Source: Cantharellus purpuraceus (lineage: Eukaryota; Basidiomycota; Agaricomycetes; Cantharellales; Hydnaceae). Taken from it: DNA of 64,000 nt. The translations under genes and the position numbers were made by a program. Shown in pieces: positions 27,954 through 38,085 of this stretch. The stretch is taken from assembly GCA_025174535.1 (NCBI GenBank), contig JALBUN010000045.1, positions 1,922,001 to 1,986,000 of the forward strand, written 5' to 3'. Under the pieces are notes generated by a model. That model did no database searches and had not been told where the DNA came from. It saw only the letters and a list, made by a program, of their open reading frames with translations. Numbering within the stretch: the first letter of the stretch is position 1; each line of letters opens with the position of its first letter.

Positions 27954-30900
27954 GGAGCCCATTCTGCCTCTGAAAATAATAACCATTTCTACCCCATCAT
28001 TTGCACATCAGTGTGACTAGAGTGACATACAGTGTCATCCTCTATATCTCAGTAACTGTTGATTGTCCAGTTCAAGGGTCGCTTACAGTTGTGTAACTGT
28101 ATTTGATTGCACTCGAAGTAGTGATTGTCCTGCTTTGGGCGTGAGTGTAGTATCTACCTCGCGTGACTACGAATCTACAGGGTGAGATTGTCTGTGGATA
28201 GTCCTGCCATTAGTGCTCTTGTTTAAGTTACTAGTGTGTACTGCCTTTGCAGAGCATTAGGATCTTGAACTCATGTGAAGCAGTTGCTAGACTACTTCAC
28301 ACATCGCTGTTACCCGCTTCAGAGTGTCACTGGTTGGACGGTCGGATTCATCCACCTACTTCCTCTAGCCTCTAAGTGCATTCCCCTCTTTTTGGAATAT
28401 CTGGACCCCTAAGCATCCGTGAACTCTAGACTCTGGAAGTCTTATTCATTCCCTACTGCTAAGAAACGTATTACCTTCCTGCGTATTGTCTGCATTGACC
28501 ATTACAACGGATTGTAACCAAAGTACAAACGTTAAATCGTTTCTGGAGTTGTGCTGCAGTAGGATTTGATATTCTTCTCAGCTGTTCATTCACGGAATTG
28601 TGGTGATTTAGAGTTTGCCCTAACACCATAATTTTGCGGGTTCCAAAACAGATTGCATGGTGATGTTTTGCCCAAATGACCCAAACTTGAAACCTATACT
28701 GTTCAGCAATGTACTATACGTTCCCAAACTTGCAAACAACCTCCTCTCACTCCTCTTCTTGACCATGCACCGTCAGATTCGTATGGAAATCATAGGAGTG
28801 GTTGTCAAATTCTACAAGTTGGGCAAACTGTTATGTACTGCAACGGTCAAGGGGAGACTGGCATACCTAGATGGCAACACGCTTTCTCACACTGCACACA
28901 TTGCTGTGTCCAAGTCACTGGACCAACTCTGGCACCGTCGCTTTGGGCACCTTGGGATTGATGCTGTCAAACAGCTGATCATGCAGAACATGGTGGAGGG
29001 GATGGACATCACATCAGACAATCCATTCCCCAAAATCTGTGAAGCGTGCATTCATGGTAAACAACACCGTGATTCATTCCCCAAGAAAGCCTCCTTCAGG
29101 GCCACTGACATCCTGGAACTCATTCATTCTGATGTTCATGGCCCATTGAAGGTGCCCACTGGACAAGGGTTTAGGTACTGGATCACATTCATTGATGACA
29201 AATCTCGTTTTGTGAGCCTGTACTTGATCAAAACCAAGGACCAGGCATTGGATGCATTCAAGCAGTTCAAAGCACTGGTGGAGTACCAGACTGGCAAACA
29301 GATCAAGACCCTGAGGGATGATAAAGGAGGAGAGTACTCATCGCACCAGTTCTCCTTCCTGACCATGTCCTCTGGGATCTTCAGGCAAAAGACCACACTG
29401 GGCACACCACAGCAGAATGGAGTTGCAGAGCGCTACAACAGGACACTGGAAGAAGGCATTATCTCCATGTTACATGATGCTCAACTAGGTCCTTCTCTCT
29501 GGGGAGAAGCAGCAATGGCATTCACTCTTCTCCACAACTGCTCTCCCACCTCTGCGCTATCCCAAGGGACTCCATATGAAGCCTGGCATGGCCACAAGCC
29601 GTCTGTTGTGCATTTCAGGGTATTTGGTTCCACTGCATTTGTCCATGTCCCCAAATCTAAAAGGCGTCACCTTGAGTCACACTCCACCAAGTGCGTCATG
29701 ATTGGATATGAAAATGGGACTAAGGCATGGTGACTATGGGATCCAGCTAGAAGGAGGGTATTGATCAGCAGGGATGTCATTTTTGATGAATCTGGCCACT
29801 CACACACATCCATCACATGCAATCCACCACCGCAACTTGTGCAACTTCCTGATGATGTGCCCATTTGCCAGACATCTACTTTCCCTCCAGTTATCCCTCC
29901 AGCTACTCCCACCTCACCACCTTTGCCAGACGCTGCAACACCATCCCCTCCACCATCCCCATCTCCACCTCTACCATCTGACCCTCCTCCAAGGCGTTCA
30001 GCATGCACACGCATGCCTCCCCAACCATGGTGGCTTATCCCAAATGCTGCCCAGTACAGGAATCCTCCACCTGAGTCACAGGGGAGAGATGATCCAACTG
30101 AGGGGGTGGATGACGTCCAGAATGAGGGGGTGGAACAGGCAGAATCCACCATACCATCTGTCCGACATCCACTTGAGGAACTCGTCAAGCTCAGCAATGC
30201 TCCTGACCTCCCTGAACCATCCAGTTATCAGGAAGCCATGTCTAGAGTTGATGGACCATGGTGGAGAGAGTCCTGTGATGAAGAATATCAGTCGCTTATG
30301 GACAACAATGTTTGGATGGTGGTGGATCTCCCTCCCGGCAAGAAGGCTGTGGGCTCCAAATGGGTATTCAAAATCAAGAAGCACCCTGATGGATCCATTG
30401 AGCGCTTCAAATCTAGAGTGGTTGCAAAAGGATACACACAGAAGGAAGGGATTGACTTCATGGAAACATTTGCCCCTGTTGTGAGATTCAACATGCTCAG
30501 AGTGCTCCTTGCCATCACCGCCATTGAGGATCTGGAATTGGACCAAGTCAACTTCAAACCTGCCTATTTGAACGGTGAGATTGAAGAAGAGGTCTACATG
30601 GAGCTTCCAGATGGCTACAAGCAGGGAGAGAAAGTTGGGAGACTGAACAAGGTGATCTATGGAACCAGACAAGGAGGAAACAGGTGGCACGCTAAACTGG
30701 ACCAAGCTTTCCTTCAGATGGGATTCACCAGGTCCAAAGTGGACAGCTGCCTTTACTTGTACATCCAAGGATCCATCAAAGTCTACATCCCTGTCTATGT
30801 TGACAATCAGCTTATGGCATGCAACAGTTGGAGTCATCTTGACAAAGTTAAGCTTGAGCTGTTGCAACATTTCAAAATGAAGGACTTGGGATCTGCCAGA

Positions 30901-31795
30901 TACATTGTTGGTCTGGAAATCCACAGAGACAGGAGAAAGAGGACGCTGCATATTAACCAGCACAAGTATGCATTGGATGTTTTGGAGCGGTTCAACATGG
31001 AGAACTGCAAGCCAGTGTCTACCCCTCTTGATCCAGGATGCCATCTGTCCAAGAAACTTAGTCCAGAGTCAAAGGAGGACATTGAGGCCATGAGGAGTGT
31101 TCCCTATCTTGCTGCTGTTGGAAGCCTGAACTATCTTGCGATTGGAACCAGACCAGACATTGCACATGCGGTTGGTGAACTTGGCCAATTCAACTCAAAT
31201 CCTGGTTTGGGCCATTGGAAGGCAGTACAGCACATGCTCAAATACATCAAGGGCACTTCTGAACTGGGATTGACATATGGACCTGCAGACTCTGGTTCCC
31301 AAGTGATGCTCCAGGCCTACTGTGATGCCAACTATGCAGGAGATGAGGACAGGAGACGGTCAATGACTGGATATGCGTTCTTCATTGGTGGAGCAGCAGT
31401 GAGCTGGAGCAGCAAATGACAACCCACAGTGGCAACATCCTCATCTGATGCTGAATACATGTCAGCCAACTTTGGAGGATGTGAAGCAATGTGGTTGAAA
31501 CAGCTGTTGAATGAACTTGGTTACCATCTTCCTCCAATCACACTTTTCTGTGACAGTCAACCTGCCATTGCGGTATCCAAGAACCCTGAACACCATACAA
31601 GGATGAAGCACATTGATGTGATATATCACTGGTTAAGGGAAAAGGTAGAAAGGAGATCATTAAAACTTCAGTTTGTGCCCACAGATGAGATGGTAGCTGA
31701 TGTGCTAACCAAGGCTCTGGTGCATGCCAAACATGAGAAATTCAGAGATGGATTGGGTATATGCAGGATTGAAGGGACGCTTCATTGAGGGGGTG

Positions 31796-31949
31796 TGTTG
31801 GAATGCACTGAAGGTCCCTACAAAGTTTGGTATGGATTGGGTTATTGTGTGAGGAGATATGAGTGTTTTATGTGCTACAATTTCGCTTTTTTGCTGAGTT
31901 TGTAGTTTAGCTTATCTAATAACATCCAACTTTGCTTTTGAGCTCTACA
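31796..31949 (+). repeat. Putative 3' LTR of the copia element
   Basis: It begins TGTTGGAATG directly after a G-rich polypurine-like tract and ends GAGCTCTACA, giving TG..CA ends. Only the last 15 bases are clearly shared with the putative 5' LTR end at 25,395. The boundary is therefore provisional. Confidence 0.5.
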
Positions 31950-32316
31950 ATTGTCACCGCTGAATCTCGCCCATCCATCTCCGGTTCCAATTGATGCATC
32001 AGCATCACCATAGGAACCCAGACATCTGTCCCTGTTGGACTTGGACATACTCATGTAAGGCTGTTGGCCTTGGAGACCCATCACTGGAGTAATTATTATT
32101 AGATTTCAAATATGTATTTAAGTTGCCTGACTGGGGACTTCATTCCCCAGTTCAAATATTGAATCACGCCTAGTTCCTAAGTCTGATCCTAACTACCTAA
32201 GTCATACTCCGTCTCTGAAATCTCAGACACCAGTATTAGTGAGGGTGCAGCACATAAGCTGAAGCCAAGTCCGTTCCAACCCCCATGATGTACCCTGACT
32301 CCCTCTCCGACTCCGA

Positions 32317-32378
32317 CCCAACCTCCAACCTGACCTCCAACCTGACCTCCAACCTGACCTCCAACCCAATCTCCAACC
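32317..32378 (+). repeat. 12-bp tandem repeat in the fold-back element
   Basis: About five tandem units of ACCTCCAACCTG, the last ones degenerate (CCAACCCAATCTCC). The related segment at 34,240-34,280 has fewer, diverged units. Confidence 0.7.
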
Positions 32379-32599
32379 CCCAATTGGACCTAGTGCATAA
32401 CAGCTTCACTATGTCCATTGTCCACCTGATCGTCATGCTCTCAGCCTTTTTAGAATTCACTTTTTCTTCTTCTTGGCTTTCCTCCTCCATGAACGCGGTT
32501 GCTGATTCTGCTTCTCAATTTCTTTATACATGCTTATTCACACTTGCACCATATCTCAACCACCAGAACTCCCCAACCCCCACCTTGCTGGTATCAAAT

Positions 32600-32755
32600 G
32601 CATTGTCAGGGTTCATATGACTCAGTTTCTATTTTTAGTCCCTTTCTTATCGCCCCTATCAGCACAGCCTGTTAGGGTGCACTCTCCTATCTCTCCCCTA
32701 TTGTTCCTCTATCTTGGTTCCCCTATTCCTTGTGTCATCTAGTATAAAGAACTTG
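32600..32755 (+). repeat. Inverted copy of the segment at 35,105-35,290
   Basis: TGTCAGGGTTCA, TTCTATTTTTAGT, CCCCTATCAGCACAGCCT and TAGTATAAAGA occur here in the same order as on the opposite strand of 35,105-35,290. The segment ends exactly where LTR copy 2 begins. The TATA-like AGTATAAAGA suggests it was a promoter region of another repeat. Confidence 0.65.
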
Positions 32756-34187
32756 TGTATGGGAACCACCTTTTCCCTATCAAATTCCATTTATGCAGCA
32801 CCAATGTGCTATTCTTTGCTTTTCCATTCCTAAATATCAGCATATATTTGATGCTTGTACCTGGAATGGACTTATTCAAATATTCTCTATTTTTCCATAT
32901 TTTTTCGGGAATATTCCATGCAGAACTCGGCTCAGAATCATTTATTTCTGCTGTGCTACAGTTGTGGACCCATAGGCGCCCACAAACCTTCGCGCCGCCG
33001 GCTCTCCCCTTTTGGACCAGGCATTTGGCCTCAATTCAAGCTCAGATGTCTCTGATCAATAAATATTCTCTAACTTAACAACCACAGCCTCTCAGGGCAC
33101 TATTTTCCATGGAGATCATCACCTGAGATGTGGCTATCCATGGCTGTCCAAACCAGTGCAGAAAACAGGGTGGACACCCTTCTTTTTGCCTGATCAGTGC
33201 CTAGTTCAGGGATCAGATCAGCTGATGGGTGATCAAATCAGGTGATTGCCTTGGAATATTCTACCCCTTTCCATAACATTCTAGCTGTTTCCCTCTATTA
33301 TTAGATAGAACTTTCCAGAACCATTATTCAGCTCCTGATCAGTGTTAGTGCTGTGATCAGATCCTGTGATTGGCTTGGAATATTCTACCCCTTTCTTCCA
33401 CATTCCACAACCTTCCAGTAGTTTCCATCTATTAATAGGTAGAATATTCCAGAAGCATTAGTCAGCCCCTGTAAATACAATATATAAGGAGGCCATTCTG
33501 CCTCTGAAAGAATAACATATCATCATATTCTACCCATCTTCTGCACACCAGTGTGACTAGAGTGACATACAGTGTCATCCTCTATCTCAGTAACTGTTGA
33601 TTACCAGTTCAAGGATCTTTTACAGTTGTGTAACTGTACTTGATTGCACTCAAAGTAGTGATATTCCTGCTTTGGGTGTGAGTGTAGTATCTACCTCGCG
33701 TGACTACGAATCTACAGGGTGAGATTGTCTGTGGATAGTCCTGCCATTAGTGCTCTTGTTTAAGTTACTAGTGTGTACTGCCTTTGCAGAGCATTAGAAA
33801 CTTGAACTCGTGTGAAGCAGTTGCTAGACTACTTCACACATCGCCGTTACCCGCTTCAGAGTGCCACTGGTTGGACGGTTGGATTCATCCACCTACTTCC
33901 TTTAGCCTCTAAGTGCATTCCCCTCTTTTCAGAATATCTGGACCCCTAAGCATCCGTGAACTCTAGACTCTGGAAGTCTTATTCATTTCTTGCTGCTAAG
34001 AAATGTATTACTTTTCTGCATATAGTCTGCATTGACCAATACAAAGGATTGTAACCAAAGTACAAACATTAAATCGTTTCTGGAGTTGTGCTGCAGCAGG
34101 GTTTGATATTCTTCTCAGCTATTCATTCATGGAATTGTGGTGATTTAGAGTTTGTCCTAACACCATAATTTTGCAGGTTCCAAAACA
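32756..34187 (+). mobile_element. LTR copy 2 (1,432 bp), rearranged
   Basis: It has the same termini as copy 1 (TGTATGGGAACC .. GGTTCCAAAACA) and long shared stretches, especially the 3' 700 bp from ACCAGTGTGACTAGAGTGAC onward. It has no matching 5-bp flanks (ACTTG upstream, GCTGA downstream). An internal segment of about 130-140 bp (TTGGAATATTCTACCCCTTT ..) is duplicated in tandem at about 33,252-33,345 and 33,378-33,470. The bZIP-site array of copy 1 is missing; several GATCAG/CTGATC motifs occur instead near 33,190-33,240. TATATAAGGAGG at 33,481 is the likely core promoter. Confidence 0.75.
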
Positions 34188-34996
34188 GCTGAAGCCAAGT
34201 CCGTTCTGACCCCCATGACACACCCCGATTCCCGCTCTGACTCCAACCTAATCTCCAACCCAATCTCCAACCCCCAATCAGACCTAGTGCGTAACAAGTT
34301 GGAGCTTGGGTTGGAGTTGATGGTCGGAGTTGGAGCAGGGATCAGGGTGCATCATGGGGGTCAGAATGGACTTGGCTTCAGCTTATGTGCTGCACCCTCA
34401 CTAATACTGGTGTCTGAGATTTTGGAGGTGGAGTATGACTTAGATGGTTTGGATCAGACTTTAGGAGCTAGGCATGATTCAATATTCAAACTGAATTCCC
34501 CAGTTGTACAACTTAAATACATATTTGAAATCTAATAATAGTTACTCTGGTGATGGGTCTCTGAGGCCAATGGCCTTATGTGAATATGTCCGAGTCCAAT
34601 GGGGATGGGTGTCCAGGTTCCTATGGTGATGCTGATGCATCAATTGGAACCAGAGGCAGATGAGTGAGATCAACGGTGACAATCAGACAGGCTAAATGGA
34701 GATGTGATGGTTTTCTAATGGAGTATAGACCCCATGTGCATGGGGATCTGAGTGGATTGGACGGTGTCGGTTTGCTTATGAAATAGATCCTATAAGCCTG
34801 CGCGCAATGGTCCTAGCAAACAGACGGTGTGTAACGCAGTTGTTCAGCACTCCAAAGATCAATCAGGGCAAGGGGTAAGTAACAGGGAAGTGGGATAGTG
34901 CTCTGTGGTTGGATGGGGATTGTGAGGGCGATGCTGATGATGAGGCCACAACAACAAGATACTCAATAAGTGAGAGCCGATAAGAAATAATGCCAG

Positions 34997-35077
34997 CTGG
35001 TACAGCGGATATCCTCAGTCTATACAGCTGTTTCTGATAAATACATGGGACTTACCTGGTACAGCGGATATCCTCAG
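34997..35077 (+). repeat. Direct repeat pair, 22-bp unit
   Basis: CTGGTACAGCGGATATCCTC plus AG occurs at 34,997-35,018 and 35,056-35,077, separated by 37 bp. It could mark an element boundary, but nothing else supports that. Confidence 0.7.
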
Positions 35078-35104
35078 AGATCAAGCTGAGGGGATCACAC
35101 TGCA

Positions 35105-35898
35105 CCAAGGCGAGTCTTTATACTAAATGATGGAGACGGATAGGAGAACCAAGATAGGGGAGGAAAGATAGGGGAAATGAAATAGGGGAGACACACCCTG
35201 ACGCCTGAGGCTGTGCTGATAGGGGTGTCAAGAGAAAATACTAAAAATAGAATATGTCTTATTTGAACCCTGACAGGGATGGGAGCTAAAGGTTGGTCCT
35301 GATGGCTGATCTTGCTCTGTGACTGGATGACAATGTGGAGCCCGGTTGGGAGGTACGCGAAAGCTGGTTTCAGGAGAAGCAACCTCTCGGTGGCAGAGGG
35401 AAATCTGATCGTTGAACCAAGGTGTTTTACCTCAGTGTAGAGATGATGGATTGTGATGTAGAGCATAGAGTGTAGACTTAGAGCATGGACTTTGACTTTA
35501 GAGTGTTGGCTGAAAACTTGTTGATTGATTCCAAAGGTGAAAACTAGTGCCCTTTTATATACAAATCCCCAGGGCACAACGACACAATATGAGGAGCAAA
35601 TGATGTGATATGATGCAAGAAATGCTGATCAAGCCAGCTGATGAAGCATGTGAAGTTGAACTACTAATGGGGAAATCATGGAGAAATGAAACGACAGATA
35701 GGGGTAATCTTTGTAAGAATAGGGGTTGATGAGTAATAAAAGAACCAAAAATAGAACAAGGATGAGTAAGTCGTGTATGAATGAATTAAAAGATGAAACA
35801 GGGGTGAGTCATATAAAAGAACAATAGAAACGTCCACCAATACCATCTTCCCTACGGCTCCAAAGGTAAATTGACCCTGAGTCACATGAGGACTTCAG
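35105..35898. other. Repeat-derived sequence without a recognisable gene
   Basis: It contains the inverted counterpart of 32,600-32,755 and AT-rich sequence. Open frames of up to 160 codons are present on the minus strand but have low-complexity content and no family resemblance. I see no supportable gene. Confidence 0.4.
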
Positions 35899-36333
35899 TC
35901 AGCATCCACAACAAATACTCCTTATTGTCTTAGTGATCCGTCTCCATATGGTATCCCGTTCCAAGAGTATTCGGTCCCTTTGCCTGACACGATGTAACCT
36001 GAGTCGGATTGAAGTGGGAGGATAGGTCAGCGATGGTGACTGAAATTCTACCTCACATTTGACTCTTCTATCCGTGTTACGATATAGAGGTGAAATGTCG
36101 AGGAATGTATATGGTTCAATGGAATTGTGAAAGAATATGGGATCGCCAATGGCATAAGAGAGACATGGTGGGGATCTTGGACGTTGAAAGAGTTTTGGAA
36201 GTATTTTGACACGTGGAGGTGGCTTAACATGCCTGTGGAGCTCGGCGTATTTTTGATAGTCCTCTGTGTCCAGAGACCAGTGTGACGTATTATTAGAAGT
36301 GATGTTGGAGAGGGGAATAGAATGGGAAGCCAT
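35899..36333 (-). CDS. Hypothetical orphan ORF, 144 residues, in the repeat island
   Basis: An intact frame from a true ATG (MASHSIPLSNITSNNTSHWS) to a stop, Arg-rich in its second half (RLRLHRVRQRDRILLERDT) and ending SICCGC. A TATA-like TTTTAAATAG lies about 130 bp upstream on the minus strand. I recognise no domain. It lies between the fold-back repeats and the hairpin array, so it may be a relic of a mobile element rather than a host gene. Its composition is less CpG-poor than the copia region. Confidence 0.3.
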   Translation of the reverse strand: MASHSIPLSNITSNNTSHWSLDTEDYQKYAELHRHVKPPPRVKILPKLFQRPRSPPCLSYAIGDPIFFHNSIEPYTFLDISPLYRNTDRRVKCEVEFQSPSLTYPPTSIRLRLHRVRQRDRILLERDTIWRRITKTIRSICCGC

Positions 36334-36574
36334 GTGAATGATGATGAAAGGATCGGTGTGAATAGAAGGCTGATAATGATCGATGGCGATGAAACATGAG
36401 TGACGATTGATGGCTAGAATTAGAGACTGAGGTGGAGAGGGAGTTGCGGTGCTATTTAAAAGTTGATACGAAAAGACGCTGGCGGAGTTGGACTGTCAGA
36501 GTGGTTCGATATGCGTCCTCGATGCGTCCTGGCTCGTCAATGGGGATCTGGATGTTAATGAATATAGTCATAAC
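36334..36574. other. Spacer before the hairpin array
   Basis: No gene or repeat was seen, apart from the TATA-like TTTTAAATAG (minus strand) near 36,460. Confidence 0.4.
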
Positions 36575-37641
36575 AGATTCCCTCCATTGGGGGAATCTCA
36601 TTTCCTCTGTCCAACTGATCATTCAGTTGGATCCTCTCACCCTGGGGAGATCCAGACTCTCTGGATTCAGATTCTCATCAAGAATCTGATCTTTAGCAAC
36701 GTGACTTGCATCACTCAGAGTTCTCTTGGAGTGATTTTAACATCATTCCTAGCTCTGCAATTTGCTGCCCCATAGTAGTGGCAGCATGCCCTGCTTCAGC
36801 AGCCATCTTGGCTGCCTGAGCACTAGCTTCACTAATGCGCTTCATCTCATGTTTATTACACATGAGTTGTTCGGTCAATCTTGCAATTGACCTGTGGGTT
36901 TCATGCTGCTCAGTGGGATGACTGTCTCCTCCTTTCTTCTCTAATCAGAGAACCACTTGATGAGGGGTTCCTGTTTGACAGACGATCTATTGTGCAATCA
37001 TCTGTGCAGTCTCACAACCGCAATGACTCTCTCCTAGAGTCCTCCTTACAAGAAGTCCCTACAACTTCTCTAGGGTCTAGCTCCCCTTCATGGGAGCTTC
37101 TGCTGCTGGCTATATGCCACCATTCATCATTTATGATGTCCTGGGTGCTGCCAGCACAACTCACTCTACTGCAAATCATCATTATGATGACTCCTTTCTT
37201 TCTTCTATCTTGTAGACTAACTAAGTTAGTCTACTAGTTGCTCACTTATTTGAGCAACTGGGGGGGTTGGTATATGTCTGTACACCAGCAACAGCCAGTT
37301 TTCTAGTATTGACTAGAAAACTTCAATAATGAGGAAGAATCAATTGATTCTTCCTTTGGAAGTTCAAAAAAGTGTAAACAGGTGTCTTAGTTCACACTGT
37401 TACACAGAACTCAACCAAGTATATTGGTTGTGCGATGTGCTGTACAGTGTGGTTGTTTACTAAGGTCTGTCTACTATATGTGGACCCACACATGTGCTTG
37501 GGTCCACTGGCTTACATAATAACTATACATATGCACCCTATGGGTGCATATATCTACCAAGAAGACAGCATTCCTTAATGGAATGCTGCATACATTAATT
37601 ATAATTATATATTATAGTAAGTAAGTACCTTGGATACTTAC
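36575..37641. repeat. Array of consecutive, unrelated short hairpins (about 1.07 kb)
   Basis: More than twenty short inverted repeats follow one another with little spacer. Each has a different sequence, arms of 6-12 bp and loops of 0-16 nt. Examples (arms / positions): AGATTCCC 36,575-36,598; CCAACTGA 36,611-36,630; CAGATTCT 36,668-36,688; TGCTGCC 36,763-36,786; CTCATGT 36,846-36,866; GGTCAAT 36,873-36,892; GACTCT 37,025-37,041; AGAAGT 37,051-37,069; GTAGACTAACT 37,212-37,234; AGTTGCTCA 37,236-37,259; AGTTTTCTAGT 37,297-37,322; AGGAAGAATCAA 37,332-37,355; CAACCAA 37,412-37,430; GTGGACCCA 37,480-37,507; ATATGCACCC 37,529-37,551; CAGCATTCC 37,566-37,588; GTAAGTA 37,621-37,641. Most arms are perfect. 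No open frame spans the stretch. I know of no named element class with this design. Confidence 0.85.
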
Positions 37642-38085
37642 ATGTATGCACTGCTTTCTTTCTTGTTACTCTTGCTATATCTCACAGCTGCCAACAGCTG
37701 GCATATCAAGCCAACCAACACTGTCCATTTCCAACTTTTCCTACACCAAATGCAACTTCTCCCATCAGGCACACCTTCTTTCAAAGCCTTCTGCACTGCT
37801 GCCATGCCACAGCTTAATATCCCATCCCTTGCTTCACCAAGCACCACCGTCTCTACTACCACTACATACACTATCCCTACAAAGCATCTAACCTCACATA
37901 CACACTCTCTGGAGAAGTCAACACAAAAGAAGGATTGGGAACTCATGATGGATGAGGATATAGAGGAGACTGATAATACACTTGCATCTCAGAGCCATGT
38001 GTCGCTCAAAGTAAGCATTGCTAGCCAGCCTGCTTTCTCTTACCTATTCCGCAAACCTTCTACTTGCCGTCACCAATCCAGATGA
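37642..38085 (+). CDS. Hypothetical ORF directly after the hairpin array, 147 residues
   Basis: It starts at the ATG giving MYALLSFLLLLLYLTAANSW, a hydrophobic N-terminus that could be a signal peptide or a chance reading of the CT-rich strand. The rest is Ser/Thr/Pro-rich, then acidic (WELMMDEDIEETDNTLASQS). An internal ATG at 37,804 (MPQLNIPSLASPSTTVSTTT) could be the real start. No domain is recognised. It could be the truncated first exon of the gene of a mobile element to which the hairpins belong. Confidence 0.3.
   Translation: MYALLSFLLLLLYLTAANSWHIKPTNTVHFQLFLHQMQLLPSGTPSFKAFCTAAMPQLNIPSLASPSTTVSTTTTYTIPTKHLTSHTHSLEKSTQKKDWELMMDEDIEETDNTLASQSHVSLKVSIASQPAFSYLFRKPSTCRHQSR

Larger units (their letters stand above)
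27197..28650 (+). mobile_element. Solo LTR (1,454 bp), copy 1, inserted in copia gag-pol
   Basis: The segment starts TGTATGGGAAC and ends GGTTCCAAAACA, so it has TG..CA ends with imperfect inverted termini. It is flanked on both sides by GATTG (27,192-27,196 and 28,651-28,655), a 5-bp target-site duplication. It interrupts the protease-to-integrase stretch of the copia frame. No internal retroelement genes are present, so it is a solo LTR left by recombination. A TATA box (TATAAAA, 27,947-27,953) supports LTR promoter function. A second, diverged copy lies at 32,756-34,187. Orientation is assigned from the TATA box and is therefore tentative. Confidence 0.85.
26167..31788 (+). pseudogene. Copia gag-pol remnant
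   Basis: One long reading frame is still traceable. Gag starts at the ATG at 26,167 and has a CX2CX4HX4C zinc knuckle (CNFCESSTHNTDVC). The protease site is LWCTDSGASLHM. After the inserted LTR come the GAG-pre-integrase part (LWHRRFGHLG, CEACIHGKQH) and the integrase core (IHSDVHGP, LRDDKGGEYS, GVAERYNRTL). The reverse transcriptase (GSKWVFKIKKHPDGSIERFK) and RNase H (CDANYAGDEDRRRSMTGYAF) follow. Breaks: in-frame TGA at 26,401, 29,731 and 31,417; the 1.45-kb LTR at 27,197; and a one-base frame offset at its 3' junction. Two catalytic aspartates of the reverse transcriptase are Asn (codons at 30,550 and 30,805). All of this points to an inactive element. Confidence 0.9.
25396..31949 (+). mobile_element. 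Degenerate Ty1/copia LTR retrotransposon, carrying a nested solo LTR
   Basis: The order gag, protease, integrase, reverse transcriptase, RNase H is diagnostic of Ty1/copia elements; gypsy elements place integrase last. An untranslated leader of about 770 bp starts after the putative LTR end, with GGTTATGGGCCC at the position of a primer-binding site. A G-rich run (TTGAGGGGGTG) before TGTTGGAATG at 31,796 fits a polypurine tract and the start of a 3' LTR of about 154 bp ending at 31,949. The element is broken by stops and by a nested LTR, so it cannot move on its own. Both LTR boundaries are inferences. The sequence is visibly poor in CpG compared with the flanking genes. Confidence 0.85.
31950..34684. 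repeat. Fold-back (inverted-repeat) element disrupted by an LTR
   Basis: The arm at about 31,950-32,290 (ATTGTCACCG.. to GCACATAA) is present in inverted orientation at about 34,345-34,684. Inside, the segment starting GCTGAAGCCAAGTCCGTTC occurs at 32,257 and again in direct orientation at 34,188. Its inverse, CAGAATGGACTTGGCTTCAG, is near 34,362, so 34,188-34,385 alone forms a long hairpin. The direct duplication of this central segment flanks the block 32,402-34,187, which contains LTR copy 2. No protein-coding capacity was seen, so a non-autonomous fold-back or MITE-like element is the best description. Confidence 0.7.

Noticed and set aside
30076..31044. A 322-codon minus-strand frame
   Set aside because: It is the antisense shadow of the reverse-transcriptase region, with no family resemblance.
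32236..32490. Gly/Val-rich repeat ORFs on the minus strand
   Set aside because: They are a by-product of the ACCTCCAACCTG tandem repeat in the fold-back element.
27197..34187. The two related LTRs read as the 5' and 3' LTRs of one element containing the copia pol
   Set aside because: Copy 1 is flanked on both sides by the same GATTG and splits the copia coding frame, so it is a separate later insertion. The copia element also appears to have its own shorter LTR ends.
34215..34535. A 106-codon ORF in the fold-back element
   Set aside because: It spans the long hairpin and arm, with low-complexity content and no homologous domain.
36575..37641. CRISPR-like array
   Set aside because: There is no shared repeat unit and no regular spacer length; every hairpin differs. 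The genome is eukaryotic.
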